A stretch of 64,000 nucleotides of DNA from Chloroflexota bacterium (GCA_022573285.1 JACZUF010000004.1:40139-104138); one strand, 5' to 3'; counted from the first letter of the stretch, positions 18,454 to 28,745 are shown. Numbers and translations are program-made. Notes: generated from the sequence alone by a model not told the origin.

Positions 18454-19854
18454 CTACCCACTCCTCCTTCGTTGGTCGCGGTAGTTGGGCGCGGATATGG
18501 GCAGCCAGTCCACCACCATGCCGTCCACCAACCGGGATGCGATGCGGGACTTGGTGTCCTCCAATTCTTCGATGGTGGAGACGGTGGTGATGACGGTGGG
18601 AAGGCGGGCCTCGTGACGGTGGACGATTATCTGGTACAGCTTCTCTTCGGCCCAGGCGGTGCTGCTCTCGGCCCCCAGGTCGTCCAGCACCAGCAGCGGG
18701 ACCGAGTTTATCTGCTCGAACAGCTCGTCGTAGCCCACCAGGCTGTCGGGACTGAAGGTGGCCCTCAGGTGGTCCAACAATGTGGGCACGAAGGCGAAGA
18801 ACACCTGGCTGCCCTGCTTGAGCCGCTCCCCGGCGATGGCCACCGCCAGATGGGTCTTTCCGCAACCGCGTGGACCATTGAAAAGCAACCAGCCTTCCGG
18901 GTCCGCCGCGAACGTTTGGGCGGTGTGCATCGCCCGGTCCAGGGACTCCCGGTCCTGGGGAGAGGCGTTGGCCCCGCCCATGGTGTCGAAATTGTCGAAG
19001 GTCATCCGCTGCAACATCTCGGGCCGCACTTCGCCGATGCCCATGACCAGACGGCTGTTGAAATTCCCCAACTGGACCACGGTGGTGGCCCCGTCGGCGC
19101 TTTCAAGCCGGGTGCGCAATGAATCGTCCAGGCGCCGCAGCGGCCCCCTTACCGTGACCACCGTTGGCAGCGAGTTGTTGTAGCGGTGGTTGATTACCTG
19201 GAACAACTTCTCCTGGGCCCAGGGCGTGGTGCTGGCCGTGCTCAGGTCGTCCAGAACCAACACCGGGACGTTGCGCACCTGCTCGAACAACTCGTCGTAG
19301 GAAACGGGGCTATCGGGCGAATAGGCCGCCCGCAGGTGGTCCAGCAGGTCGGCGGCCACGATGAAGAAGGTGGTCTGGTTCCTTTCGATGCACCGGTTGG
19401 CGATGGCCACGGCCAGGTGCGTTTTGCCACTGCCGCTGGGGCCGGTTAGCACCAGCCAGCCCTGCGGGTCCTCGGCGAACCGGGCGGCGGCGGTGACGCC
19501 CTCGGAGAACATCTGCCGGTCTGGAGCGCCGGGCAGCGGCCCTTCCAGATTAGTGGTGGCAAACGATATCCGGGAGAGGGCGCCCAGGTTGCTGTAGCGG
19601 CGCAATGACGCCATGCGGGTTTCGGAGTCCTGGGTCTTCTGGCAGGCGCAGGGGATGGCCTGTCCGAATTCGGGATGGCCGATATGCACGCGGCGGGTGA
19701 CCCAGCCGCTGCCGTTGCACTGGGGACAGAGCTCAGCGGCCGGCCCGCTGTCGGGGAGGATCACCCCTCCGCCGTTGGTATTCCTCGAGATATTTCTGGC
19801 CGTGATCCTTCTCAGTATGTCGCCCAGGCTTTCCATCTTCTCCCCTTCTGGCAT
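18454..19854 (-). CDS. DnaC-like helicase loader with two tandem AAA+ domains and N-terminal Cys cluster
   Basis: Two Walker A (GPSGSGKTHLAVAIA, GPRGCGKTHLAVAIA), two Walker B (VLVLDDLS, LLVLDDLG); CPQCNGSGW...CAC. Confidence 0.88.
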   Translation of the reverse strand: MPEGEKMESLGDILRRITARNISRNTNGGGVILPDSGPAAELCPQCNGSGWVTRRVHIGHPEFGQAIPCACQKTQDSETRMASLRRYSNLGALSRISFATTNLEGPLPGAPDRQMFSEGVTAAARFAEDPQGWLVLTGPSGSGKTHLAVAIANRCIERNQTTFFIVAADLLDHLRAAYSPDSPVSYDELFEQVRNVPVLVLDDLSTASTTPWAQEKLFQVINHRYNNSLPTVVTVRGPLRRLDDSLRTRLESADGATTVVQLGNFNSRLVMGIGEVRPEMLQRMTFDNFDTMGGANASPQDRESLDRAMHTAQTFAADPEGWLLFNGPRGCGKTHLAVAIAGERLKQGSQVFFAFVPTLLDHLRATFSPDSLVGYDELFEQINSVPLLVLDDLGAESSTAWAEEKLYQIIVHRHEARLPTVITTVSTIEELEDTKSRIASRLVDGMVVDWLPISAPNYRDQRRRSG

Positions 19855-20476
19855 CCCCCCGGTTCTCTTTGCCCTCGGCAGTCCAGCGCCTCAGGATGCC
19901 GGCCACGTAGCGCCAACTGCGTTTGTTCTCCGCCACCGCTATGCCAAAGGCCTCTCGAAGCCAGGGCTCCGGATAGCGTACTTCAGCCTCTTTGAGCTCC
20001 TCGGCCAACAGGGGCGAGAGCAACCCGATGCTGTCTTCGTAAAGCGCGAATATGTTTGGTCTTTGCAACTCCGGCGAATCCACCGCCGGTTCATCGCCTA
20101 TCTCAAGGGGGACCCCGGCCTCGCCGGCCTCCAAACCGGCAAGGGCCCGCCGGCCGGCCTCGGTGTTCAGCAGGAAGACCGCTCCCGTCCCGTCCCGCTG
20201 GTAGGTCAAGAATGTACCGCGGGCCACGGCCAGCCGCAATCCGCGGCGGATTTCCTCCTCAGCATTTTTCCCCTCAGACCTCAAGCCCTTGAGCAGCGAC
20301 CGGTCTGCCAAGAACTCGTCCATGGAAACGGCCCGGTGGGCCCGGTGGAACAGCCACAGGCCCCGCAGCGTCACCTTGAGTTCGGCCAGGTCCTGGATCT
20401 GCTCCAAGATGGGCCCGAACACCGGGTTGGGCACCGGCGTGTAGAGAGTGCTCCCGGTAAAACCCGAGAAAGCCAT
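19733..20476 (-). CDS. DnaD-domain primosomal protein
   Basis: MAFSGFTGSTLYTPVPNPVFG start at 20476; PEPWLREAFGIAVAENKRSWRYVAGILRRW is DnaD-like. Confidence 0.75.
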   Translation of the reverse strand: MAFSGFTGSTLYTPVPNPVFGPILEQIQDLAELKVTLRGLWLFHRAHRAVSMDEFLADRSLLKGLRSEGKNAEEEIRRGLRLAVARGTFLTYQRDGTGAVFLLNTEAGRRALAGLEAGEAGVPLEIGDEPAVDSPELQRPNIFALYEDSIGLLSPLLAEELKEAEVRYPEPWLREAFGIAVAENKRSWRYVAGILRRWTAEGKENRGDARRGEDGKPGRHTEKDHGQKYLEEYQRRRGDPPRQRAGR

Positions 20477-20478
20477 CT

Positions 20479-21846
20479 TTAGAAGTTGTCCACCCTCGAT
20501 AACGAATCGAACCGGACCAGGTTGTCCCGGAAGAGGAGCTGCACGGTGCCGGTGGGCCCGTTCCGGTGCTTGGCCACTATCAGGTCCGTGATGTTTCTGG
20601 GGTAGGGACGGCCGGGGAACTGCTGGTCCCACTCTTCTTCGGTGTAGTAAAGGTCGTCCCGGTGGATGAACATCACCACGTCGGCGTCCTGCTCGATGCT
20701 TCCGCTGTCCCGCAGGTCGGAGAGCATGGGCCGGTGCCCGGTCCGCTGCTCCACCCCGCGGCTGAGCTGGGAGCAGGTTATGAGGGCGATGTTCAGGTCC
20801 CGGGCCATGCCCTTGAGCGACCGGGAAATCTCGCTGATCTCCTGGACCCGGTTCTCGTTCCCGCCACGGCCCCGGCCCTCGATCAACTGCAGATAATCCA
20901 CCACCAGCAGGTCCAGACCGTGCTCCAACATCAGGCGGCGGGCCTTGCTGCGCATTTCGATCATGCCCTGGAACGGCGTGTCGTCGATGTAGACCGGCAG
21001 GTCGGAGAGTTGACCGATGGCATCGATGAGCCGCTGCTCTTCAGCCTCGGTGTAAAGACCCAGACGCAGCCGGTGGGAGTCTATCTCGGCCTCGGACGAG
21101 AGGATGCGTAGCGCCAACTGCTCCCGGCTCATCTCCAGGCTGAACACTCCGGTTGTAGAGCCATTCTTCGCGGCGTTCACGCAGATGTTCAGGGCCAAGG
21201 TGCTCTTGCCTAATGAGGGGCGGGCGCCAACAATCATCAGGTCCGACCGCTGGAGACCCCCCAGGAGTTCGTCCAGGTCGGTATACCCCAGCATCACCGG
21301 GCCGGTGTTCTCGCCGATGGGGTCGATGATGGCCGCGCGGTCTTCTAGGTATTGGTCATAGATCTGCCGGAGGGGCACGAAACCCCGCCGGGTGTCGGCC
21401 CCCCGCACGGTGAACAGCACGTCCTCCGCTTGACGGAGGGTGGCGTCCACGTCGCCGGTGTCTTCGTAGCCCATGGCCGAGATACGGGAAGCAACATCGA
21501 TGAGCTTCCGCATGGTCGCGGTGCGGGCCACCACGTTGGCGTAGTGTTCGGAGTGGGCCGAGGTGGGGGTGACGGAGATCAGGTGGCTGAGATAGGCCAT
21601 GCCGCCCACGGTTTCCAACTGGCTGGCGCGGCTCAGTTCCCTGGCCAGAGTTACCTGGTCGATGGCCTCATCCCGCTGGAATAGGGCCTCGCAGGCGGCA
21701 AAGCACAGCTGATTTCTCTCGCGGTAGAAATCGCCTGCCTTGATGTAAGGCGCCACGCGGGAGAAGCAGTCCCCATCGATTAAGACCGACCCAACAACCG
21801 CTTCCTCCGCCTCCAAGTCATGGGGTAACAGCTTCTCGGCGTACAT
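20479..21846 (-). CDS. dnaB: Replicative DNA helicase DnaB
   Basis: PHDLEAEEAVVGSVLIDGD, IVGARPSLGKSTLALNI, LVVDYLQLIEGRG. Confidence 0.96.
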   Translation of the reverse strand: MYAEKLLPHDLEAEEAVVGSVLIDGDCFSRVAPYIKAGDFYRERNQLCFAACEALFQRDEAIDQVTLARELSRASQLETVGGMAYLSHLISVTPTSAHSEHYANVVARTATMRKLIDVASRISAMGYEDTGDVDATLRQAEDVLFTVRGADTRRGFVPLRQIYDQYLEDRAAIIDPIGENTGPVMLGYTDLDELLGGLQRSDLMIVGARPSLGKSTLALNICVNAAKNGSTTGVFSLEMSREQLALRILSSEAEIDSHRLRLGLYTEAEEQRLIDAIGQLSDLPVYIDDTPFQGMIEMRSKARRLMLEHGLDLLVVDYLQLIEGRGRGGNENRVQEISEISRSLKGMARDLNIALITCSQLSRGVEQRTGHRPMLSDLRDSGSIEQDADVVMFIHRDDLYYTEEEWDQQFPGRPYPRNITDLIVAKHRNGPTGTVQLLFRDNLVRFDSLSRVDNF

Positions 21847-21850
21847 CGCC

Positions 21851-22300
21851 CTATTCTTCTACCTCCGCGTTAACGTGAATCGTGGCTGTGACTTCGGTCG
21901 AGAACCGGAGCAGCACGTCGTATTCGCCGGGCTCACGGATCGGTTCGGCAATCTCCACCCAGCGGCGGTCCACCTCCCGGCCCACCTTTTCGGCCAACTC
22001 CATGGCGATGTGGGTGCTGGTGATGGTCCCGTAGTAACGGCCGGTGGGGGTAATCCTGGCCGACAGAGTGATGGTCACGTCGTCCAACCCCTCCGCCAGT
22101 TCTTCCATGACGGCCGTCTCGCGCACGCGTATCTCGTCGCCGGCGGCGGAAATCTTATGGATCCGCTTCATCACCTCGGGGGTGGCGATCTCCGCCAATC
22201 CCTGGGGCAATAGATAGTTGCGGGCGTAGCCATCAGGCACACGGCGGACCTCGCCCGCCCTGGCCTTATTTGGAACGTCCTGGATGAAAACTACTTCCAT
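21851..22300 (-). CDS. rplI: 50S ribosomal protein L9
   Basis: MEVVFIQDVPNKARAGEVRRVPDGYARNYLLPQGLA. Confidence 0.95.
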   Translation of the reverse strand: MEVVFIQDVPNKARAGEVRRVPDGYARNYLLPQGLAEIATPEVMKRIHKISAAGDEIRVRETAVMEELAEGLDDVTITLSARITPTGRYYGTITSTHIAMELAEKVGREVDRRWVEIAEPIREPGEYDVLLRFSTEVTATIHVNAEVEE

Positions 22301-22633
22301 ATGTTGGTCACTTCCGTTGGGTTCTCCGATGGGAATGGTCGATCGGAATAGGGATTTGGCCCCATGCTAGAGGCCGGGTTAATTATACGGCATGCCCGGT
22401 CTGAGGGGAAAGCGGGACCGGTCTGCGGCCGGGTCCCTGTTGGCACTGCCGAAAATTGACTGCCCGCTGCGCCCCTCCTAAAATCGTTGTCACCCGGACA
22501 AAAACGCGCCCGTCGGTGGGATAAGGGGCGGGACAAGGCTGGCAGATTATTTTCGACCGCTGCAATATATCTCTCTTTGCGCAACAAATCCAGGCAATTT
22601 AGACCAATTCCAAATGGATATTTGGGGCCATAA

Positions 22634-23302
22634 ATGGGATTCATAGCTGACATCGAACGGCGGACCCAGCCCATCAGGCAGGCCATCTTGGCCCACCCCT
22701 TCGTCACGGGCGTGGGCGACGGCACCCTGCCGGTGGAGAAGTTCAAATACTACGTGGCCCAGGACTATGCCTACTTGGTGGACTACAGCCGGGCGCTGGC
22801 CCTGGCGTCGGCCCGGGCCCCCCGGTTGGACGACATGTCCTGGTTCGCGGGGCTGTTGGACGAGACCCTAAACGTGGAGATGGCGCTCCACCGCAGCTAT
22901 TGCGAAGAATTCGGCATCAGCGCCCGAGAACTGGAGGCCACCGTGGCGTCCCCCACGACCGTGGCCTACACCAGCTTCCTGCTTAAGACGGCCCACCAGG
23001 GCAGCTTCGGAGAGTTGGTGGCGTCGTTGCTGCCGTGCCAATGGGGTTACTGGGAGATCGGCGACCACCTGGCCAAGCGGGGCCTGCCCCAGAACGCGCC
23101 CCTCTACGCCAAGTGGATCGAGATGTACACCTCCGAGGAATTCGCCGCCCTCGCCCATCACATCCGGGACATGGCCGGCCGCATCGGCGACGAGGCCGGC
23201 CCCGCCGAGCGGGACGCCATGGGCCAAGCCTACCTGACCAGCGTCCGCCTGGAGCACCAGTTCTGGGACATGGCCTACAACCAGGAGGAGTGGGGGGTTT
23301 AG
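22634..23302 (+). CDS. TenA family protein (thiaminase II-like)
   Basis: HPFVTGVGDGTLPVEKFKYYVAQDYAYLVDYSRALA. Confidence 0.9.
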   Translation: MGFIADIERRTQPIRQAILAHPFVTGVGDGTLPVEKFKYYVAQDYAYLVDYSRALALASARAPRLDDMSWFAGLLDETLNVEMALHRSYCEEFGISARELEATVASPTTVAYTSFLLKTAHQGSFGELVASLLPCQWGYWEIGDHLAKRGLPQNAPLYAKWIEMYTSEEFAALAHHIRDMAGRIGDEAGPAERDAMGQAYLTSVRLEHQFWDMAYNQEEWGV

Positions 23303-23667
23303 ATAGAGCCTCGAGTTACTCGCAACGGACCGTTCGTCCTGAGCGTGTCGAAGGGCGCGGATCAGTCAAGTTCCTGATTGACAATGCCTTGTCTGACCCG
23401 CAGCGGTGGTTCGACGAGCTCACCACGAACGGACTGGAAATGACGAGTGGCCAACAAAATCGTTCGTCCTGGACCCGTCGAAGGATGCGCATAAACCATG
23501 CTCATGGTGGAGAACAATCTTAACTTAGGCGGTGGTTCGACAGGTCCGATTTCATCGAGACTCGCGACTCCCGTCGGAGCTCACCATGAGCGGATGCGGG
23601 AACCCCGATTAGCGGAACTGACCGGGCCGGTCTCGCCGGTGAGCAGCAACTGTGTTCCGGGGCTCGT

Positions 23668-24474
23668 CTACCCCTTCACCGCCCTAAAAACCCAGCAGGG
23701 CCAGGAGAAGGCGATGTCGTCGTGGACCGGGGCCACTTGGAAGGCTTCGCGGGTGGCGGCCGGGGCCTCTAGGAAGTCCCGGCGCAGGGCTTCCGTTTCT
23801 TCCGGAGACACCTTGGTGCGGGCGGTCCACTCGTTGAAACGCAGGTAGATGCGGGGGTAGTCGTTCTCGACCACCGTGAAGCCCCGGCCGGCCAACATTT
23901 CCTGAATCTTGGATACCTGACGGTTCTCCACGTGGCTGAAATCCCGGCGCAGTTCGATGTCGTTCATCCACTCAGCGATGGCGTCGTCTTCGGGGGCCAC
24001 ACTGTCGGCCATGAGCAGCGAGCCACCCTTTTTTAACACCCGTTGGGCCTCGTCCAGGGCCTTTGCGAAATCGCGGAAGTGGTGAGCGGAGACCCGGGAC
24101 GTGACCAGGTCAATGGATCCGCCGGCGAAGGGCAGCGCCTCGGCGGCGTTCTGGCTCAGACCCAGGTTCGTGATGCCTCGTTCCCGTCCCAAGCGTTGGA
24201 CCTGGCGGAGCATGGGCTCGGTCACGTCGCTGGCCACCACCCGGTCCGACACTCCGGCCACCGCAAAGGCGGTGAAGCCGGCGCCGGTGCCCAGGTCTAC
24301 GGCCCAGCGGTAACGGTTGGCCCCGCCGGCGCCCACCATGCGCTCCACCGATTCCAGGCTGTCGTCCCGGATGTGCACCTTGCTGGTGGCGTAGACGGCC
24401 GCCTGGGGGCCGAATACCTGTTGGGCCGCCAGCCTTTGCCCGTTGCCCTGATTATCTTGGTTGTCCAGGGACAT
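23668..24474 (-). CDS. Class I SAM-dependent methyltransferase
   Basis: AVDLGTGAGFTAFAVAG, ALPFAGGSIDLVTSR. Confidence 0.9.
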   Translation of the reverse strand: MSLDNQDNQGNGQRLAAQQVFGPQAAVYATSKVHIRDDSLESVERMVGAGGANRYRWAVDLGTGAGFTAFAVAGVSDRVVASDVTEPMLRQVQRLGRERGITNLGLSQNAAEALPFAGGSIDLVTSRVSAHHFRDFAKALDEAQRVLKKGGSLLMADSVAPEDDAIAEWMNDIELRRDFSHVENRQVSKIQEMLAGRGFTVVENDYPRIYLRFNEWTARTKVSPEETEALRRDFLEAPAATREAFQVAPVHDDIAFSWPCWVFRAVKG

Positions 24475-24540
24475 GTTTCCTCTCGATAGCTAATTCCATT
24501 GTAAGGGTCGGGTAGGAGTCCGGTAGCCGCGCGCAAAAAA

Positions 24541-24576
24541 CTGGCGCTTGGTCAGACGAGCTATCCCAAGCGCCAG
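24541..24576 (-). terminator. 11-bp hairpin downstream of the NHL-repeat gene
   Basis: ctggcgcttgg ... ccaagcgccag. Confidence 0.6.
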
Positions 24577-24633
24577 AGCGTTTCCAGACGCTCCATTTAT
24601 TTTAGGGAGCGGGCCGGGGGAGCGGATACCGCG

Positions 24634-25713
24634 TTAGACCAATACCGGCTCGGCGTTCTTCTGATAGACCTGGAACCGGTGCCGGGAGGTGTCCGCGATC
24701 ATGACGCGGCCCCGGTGGTCGACTCGCACCGCGCAGGGGGTCCACAGCACCTTTTCAGGGGTGAAGTCCCGCACGCCGTTGCGTTGCCGGACCATGTCCG
24801 GGTTCGACTTGATCTTGTCGATGCCCAGCTTGGACAGTGCGGCGTCCCCGGTGAACTCGGTGATGAACCGGCCCTCGGCCGTCAGCACCTGGACCCGGTT
24901 GTTCAGCCAGTCGGCGATGTAGATGTCGCCGTCGTCGTCGACACACACGCCGGTTGGCCGGTTGAACTGGCCCACGGGCGCATCGACGTACATGATACCG
25001 CCCTGCTCCTTGGCGTAGGTGCAGTCGCCGCCGGTGCCGGGCTTGCCGCCGGCGCCGGGTTTGCCGAATGTCGCCAGCCACTTGCCGTCGCTGGTGAAGG
25101 ACTGGATACGGTCGTTACGCCAGTCGGCCACGAACACGTTCCCGTCCTTGTCCAGACAGATGCCCCAGGGCAGGTTGAACTCGCCTTCGCCGGCGCCGGC
25201 GCTGCCGAACTTGCCCAGGAACTTGCCGTCCAAGGTGAATTTCTGGACCCGGTTGTTGCGGCTGTCCACCACGAAAACGGTGCCGTCGCCGCCGATGGTG
25301 ATGCCGGCCGGCCGGTCCAACTCGCCGTCGCCCGAGCCGGGCGAGCCCCAGTGACTCAGGTAGTCGCCGTCTTTGTTGAAGATGGTGATGCGGTTGGTCC
25401 ACTCGTCGGTGACATAGACGTTGGTGTCCTTGTCCAAGGCGATGGCCATGGGCCAGATGAACTGGCCCGGTTCCTCGCCGTAGGAGCCGAACTCGGTGAT
25501 GTACTCTTCGGCGCCCTCGCCGATGCGGAAGAGGTTGATGCGGGTGCCGTCTGACCGCGACTCGTAGGAGCGGTTCACCACGTAGACCAAGTCATCGGGG
25601 CCCAGGGCAAAGTCCATCGGGTTGCGGAATCCGGTGCCCTGAAACTCGGACCGGCCGGCGGTAAAGCTGTAGGTGAACGTCCGGTCGTTAATTCCCAGGA
25701 ATACACTAGCCAT
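24634..25713 (-). CDS. NHL-repeat (beta-propeller) protein
   Basis: Repeated blades DGEFNLPWGICLDKDGNVFVADWRNDRIQSF etc.; ATG 25713 with SD. Confidence 0.88.
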   Translation of the reverse strand: MASVFLGINDRTFTYSFTAGRSEFQGTGFRNPMDFALGPDDLVYVVNRSYESRSDGTRINLFRIGEGAEEYITEFGSYGEEPGQFIWPMAIALDKDTNVYVTDEWTNRITIFNKDGDYLSHWGSPGSGDGELDRPAGITIGGDGTVFVVDSRNNRVQKFTLDGKFLGKFGSAGAGEGEFNLPWGICLDKDGNVFVADWRNDRIQSFTSDGKWLATFGKPGAGGKPGTGGDCTYAKEQGGIMYVDAPVGQFNRPTGVCVDDDGDIYIADWLNNRVQVLTAEGRFITEFTGDAALSKLGIDKIKSNPDMVRQRNGVRDFTPEKVLWTPCAVRVDHRGRVMIADTSRHRFQVYQKNAEPVLV

Positions 25714-25821
25714 TGCTATTCTCCTCAGGGGTGTCGGGACTTTTGCGCCGCAGCGGTTACTCCGGCGCAAAGGTCAAGGTGCTTTGATTGGTCCGGCCGG
25801 TTTTCCGCCGGCATTTCAGTC

Positions 25822-26958
25822 CTAGATAAAGTCCAGGGCCTCGAAATTGCCGCCGACGATGGCCTTGGCGTCCAGGCCCATCCAGCGGTCCAACAGAGTG
25901 GTGTAGGCGGAACGGAAGTCCACTTGCCATTGCAGGTTGCCGCCGTCTTCCAGCTCGTTGGGCTCCAGGGACGGGTACTCGCCATAGAGGCCGCCCTTGA
26001 CGTGGTCACCGAGGACGAAGGCGATGCCGCCGGTGCCGTGGTCGGTGCCGGAGCCATTGTCCATGGCCCGCCGTCCGAACTCTGAGTAGAAGAACAACGT
26101 GACGTTGTCGCTCTTGCCCAACTGCCGGAGGTCGGTCATGAACGAATCGATATTGCTGGTCACGTCCAGCAACAGGTTTGCGTGTCCCACAGCCTGGTTG
26201 GCGTGGGTGTCGAAGATGTTGTAGGGAGCCGTGGTGAACAGCACCCGGGTCCCGAAATCAGCGTTGTGGACCTGGGCCATGTCGCGGAGGTACCCGCCCA
26301 TGGCGCTATTGGCGTACTCGACTTCGGATACGTACTTGCCGGGAGCAGTGGACAGGATGTCGGCGCCCTTCAGCGCTTCGATGCCCGTGCGGCGGATGTA
26401 GTCGTCCACCACGCCCTGACCGATGGCCGGGGCGTACATGCGCCCGAACAGGTCCAGGGCCTCCATCCGCTGCGACTCCTGGTTCATCTCAGTTAGTAGG
26501 CCGTAGGAACTCAAGTCGCCCACCGAGGCTACGGCCACTCCCTCTTTGGCCAGGGAACGGGGTAGGCCGCGGCCGAAGTTGACGCCGGTGAGCACATTCT
26601 CGCCCGTGGGATCGACATCCTGGATGACGCTGCCCAGCCAGCCGGTGAGACCAATTTCATCGGGCTCACAGGTGGCCCAGATGTCCATGGACCGGAAGTG
26701 CGACAGGCTGCCGTTGGGGTAGCCGATCCCCTGAATGATGGCCAGATGGCCTTCGTCCCAATACTTCTTCAACGGGGCCATGGCCGGATGGAAGCCCAGT
26801 TGGTCGGTGATGGGGATTATCTGGTCTTCGGGAATCCCCAGCGTCGGCCGGTAGTCCCGGTAGCGGGGATTGTTGTAGGGGATAACCGTGTTCATGCCGT
26901 CGTTTCCACCGGACAGTGATATCACTGCCAGGACCGGGTCTTTTACGTTTGATACCAT
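25822..26958 (-). CDS. DUF1501 domain-containing protein
   Basis: VISLSGGNDGMNTVIPY, FYSEFGRRAMDNGSGTDHGTGGIAFVLG. Confidence 0.9.
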   Translation of the reverse strand: MVSNVKDPVLAVISLSGGNDGMNTVIPYNNPRYRDYRPTLGIPEDQIIPITDQLGFHPAMAPLKKYWDEGHLAIIQGIGYPNGSLSHFRSMDIWATCEPDEIGLTGWLGSVIQDVDPTGENVLTGVNFGRGLPRSLAKEGVAVASVGDLSSYGLLTEMNQESQRMEALDLFGRMYAPAIGQGVVDDYIRRTGIEALKGADILSTAPGKYVSEVEYANSAMGGYLRDMAQVHNADFGTRVLFTTAPYNIFDTHANQAVGHANLLLDVTSNIDSFMTDLRQLGKSDNVTLFFYSEFGRRAMDNGSGTDHGTGGIAFVLGDHVKGGLYGEYPSLEPNELEDGGNLQWQVDFRSAYTTLLDRWMGLDAKAIVGGNFEALDFI

Positions 26959-27022
26959 CCTAATTCCTCCGCCTAAAGTCGGATAATTTCTAAATATCCA
27001 AGTGTCTGGATTTACGGAGTAC

Positions 27023-28447
27023 CTAACCGAACTGGAACTCCGAGGTGGTGGCAATCATCTGGAGGGTCTCCCCCGCCCGGCGGGCGAATTCGTCCTGCTC
27101 GGCCTTGGTGCCATGCTTCAAAGCTCCGCCGGAATCCAGGTGGGAAACCAACTGGCCGTGGGTTTCCTCGGCCAGTTCCATGGGCCCCAGCAGGTCCAGA
27201 CAGCCGTCAAGGAACTGCTTGGAGCTGGGGCTTTCGCCCAGGGCCATCAGCCGGTTGACCATGGACTTAACGCCGGGCAGTTCAGTGTTGCCCAGCATGG
27301 CGGATGCGAAATTGATGCGGTCGATGAGGCTGCCGCTGTTGATCCACTCGCGGCCCATATGCCAGCCTTCCACCGTTGGGGGGTTCATCAGGTCCATACC
27401 CATGTATTTGGGCTCCATGGCCACGAAGAACAGGCCCGGCTTGGGCTCCAGGTGGTCGCCCACCATCCGCATGGTGCCGATGACCACGTCTGCTGGGCTC
27501 TTCACCTTGGCGAAACGGACCGCCTCGTCCTTGAAGAAGTCGGAGGTGAACAGGACCCGCAACATGGCGGTAATCTCATACCCGGAGTCGAAGTAGGCCT
27601 TCTCCATGGCCTCGATGGCCGCCGGGTCCCGGGGCTCGCTCAACCGCCAAGCAGGCACGGGCGGCTCATCGGCGACAAAGAAGTCGTAGAGTTTGCGGGC
27701 GATGAACCGGGCGGTGGCCGGCTGTTTGCAGATTATATCTACGATGTCACCGCCGTCCCAGTTGCCGGTCTCTCCCAGAAAGGTCTTTTCCCCTTCGTCA
27801 TGGTCCGCCGGGTCGAAGCGGAATTCGAAGGGGGTGCGGCCGTAGGGGAAGACCGGGATGGTGGGGGCCAGGTTCCAGCCGGTGAAGGCGCGGGCGCAGG
27901 CCTTTACATCATCCTCGGTATAGTTGAATTCCCCGTCTTTGCCCACTCCCAGGGAGAACAACTCCAAGAGCTCCCGGCCGAAGTTCTCGTTGACGGCCGT
28001 CTTGTGGCTCTCGATGTTGTCCAGGTAATAGAGCATGGCCGGGTCGGTGGATAGCATCATCAGCAAGTCTTTAAAGTTGCCCATGCCCATGTTCCGGAAC
28101 TTGTCGATCTGGATCGCCGTGGTCCGGGCGTTGTCCACCTTATTGTCGCCGGCGCAGAGGATGGTGTGCCAGAAGAGGGACATCTTCTCTTTGAGCTGGT
28201 ATTTATTGTTGATCATCCGGTAGACCCATTCGGTCTGACCGGTCTCGACCGCGACCTTGTCGAAGTAGGAGGGATAGGCGCGGTACATCAGGTCTTCTTC
28301 GATTCCAGGGTCGTCTCCGGGGTTCAGGAGCTCTTCAACCACACTGTCGTAACCCTGTTTTACTCTGGCCTCGATCTCGTCGCGGCTCGCCCCGTAGCCG
28401 GCGCGGCGCAGAAGGTGGGCCATCAAAGCAATTTTCTGGTCAGCCAT
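27023..28447 (-). CDS. DUF1800 domain-containing protein
   Basis: HLLRRAGYGASRDEIEA, FWHTILCAGDNKV, ARAFTGWNLAP. Confidence 0.92.
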   Translation of the reverse strand: MADQKIALMAHLLRRAGYGASRDEIEARVKQGYDSVVEELLNPGDDPGIEEDLMYRAYPSYFDKVAVETGQTEWVYRMINNKYQLKEKMSLFWHTILCAGDNKVDNARTTAIQIDKFRNMGMGNFKDLLMMLSTDPAMLYYLDNIESHKTAVNENFGRELLELFSLGVGKDGEFNYTEDDVKACARAFTGWNLAPTIPVFPYGRTPFEFRFDPADHDEGEKTFLGETGNWDGGDIVDIICKQPATARFIARKLYDFFVADEPPVPAWRLSEPRDPAAIEAMEKAYFDSGYEITAMLRVLFTSDFFKDEAVRFAKVKSPADVVIGTMRMVGDHLEPKPGLFFVAMEPKYMGMDLMNPPTVEGWHMGREWINSGSLIDRINFASAMLGNTELPGVKSMVNRLMALGESPSSKQFLDGCLDLLGPMELAEETHGQLVSHLDSGGALKHGTKAEQDEFARRAGETLQMIATTSEFQFG

Positions 28448-28745
28448 TTAATCCTCCTCCACAGTGGATCGGTCTATATAAAGAGTATATGTTTCTTATT
28501 CTGTTCCTGGCTCTTTGGAGGGCTGCGAAGATCTCCAACGGACCGGGAAGAACCGGTAGCAAACCCTGGACTCTAGGCAAATAGGCCAAGGTTTCCCGAA
28601 TATGCCGATATTTTGTCGCCTGGAAGGGCCAATGTCAATACTCAATATCAATTTTTTCGAGGCTAGGGCCGTATCTCGAAGGAGCGCTCTATTAGAAAAT
28701 ACCGATTATAAGAAGAGGTTGTCTCAAGTGGTGTGCGGGTGATAT

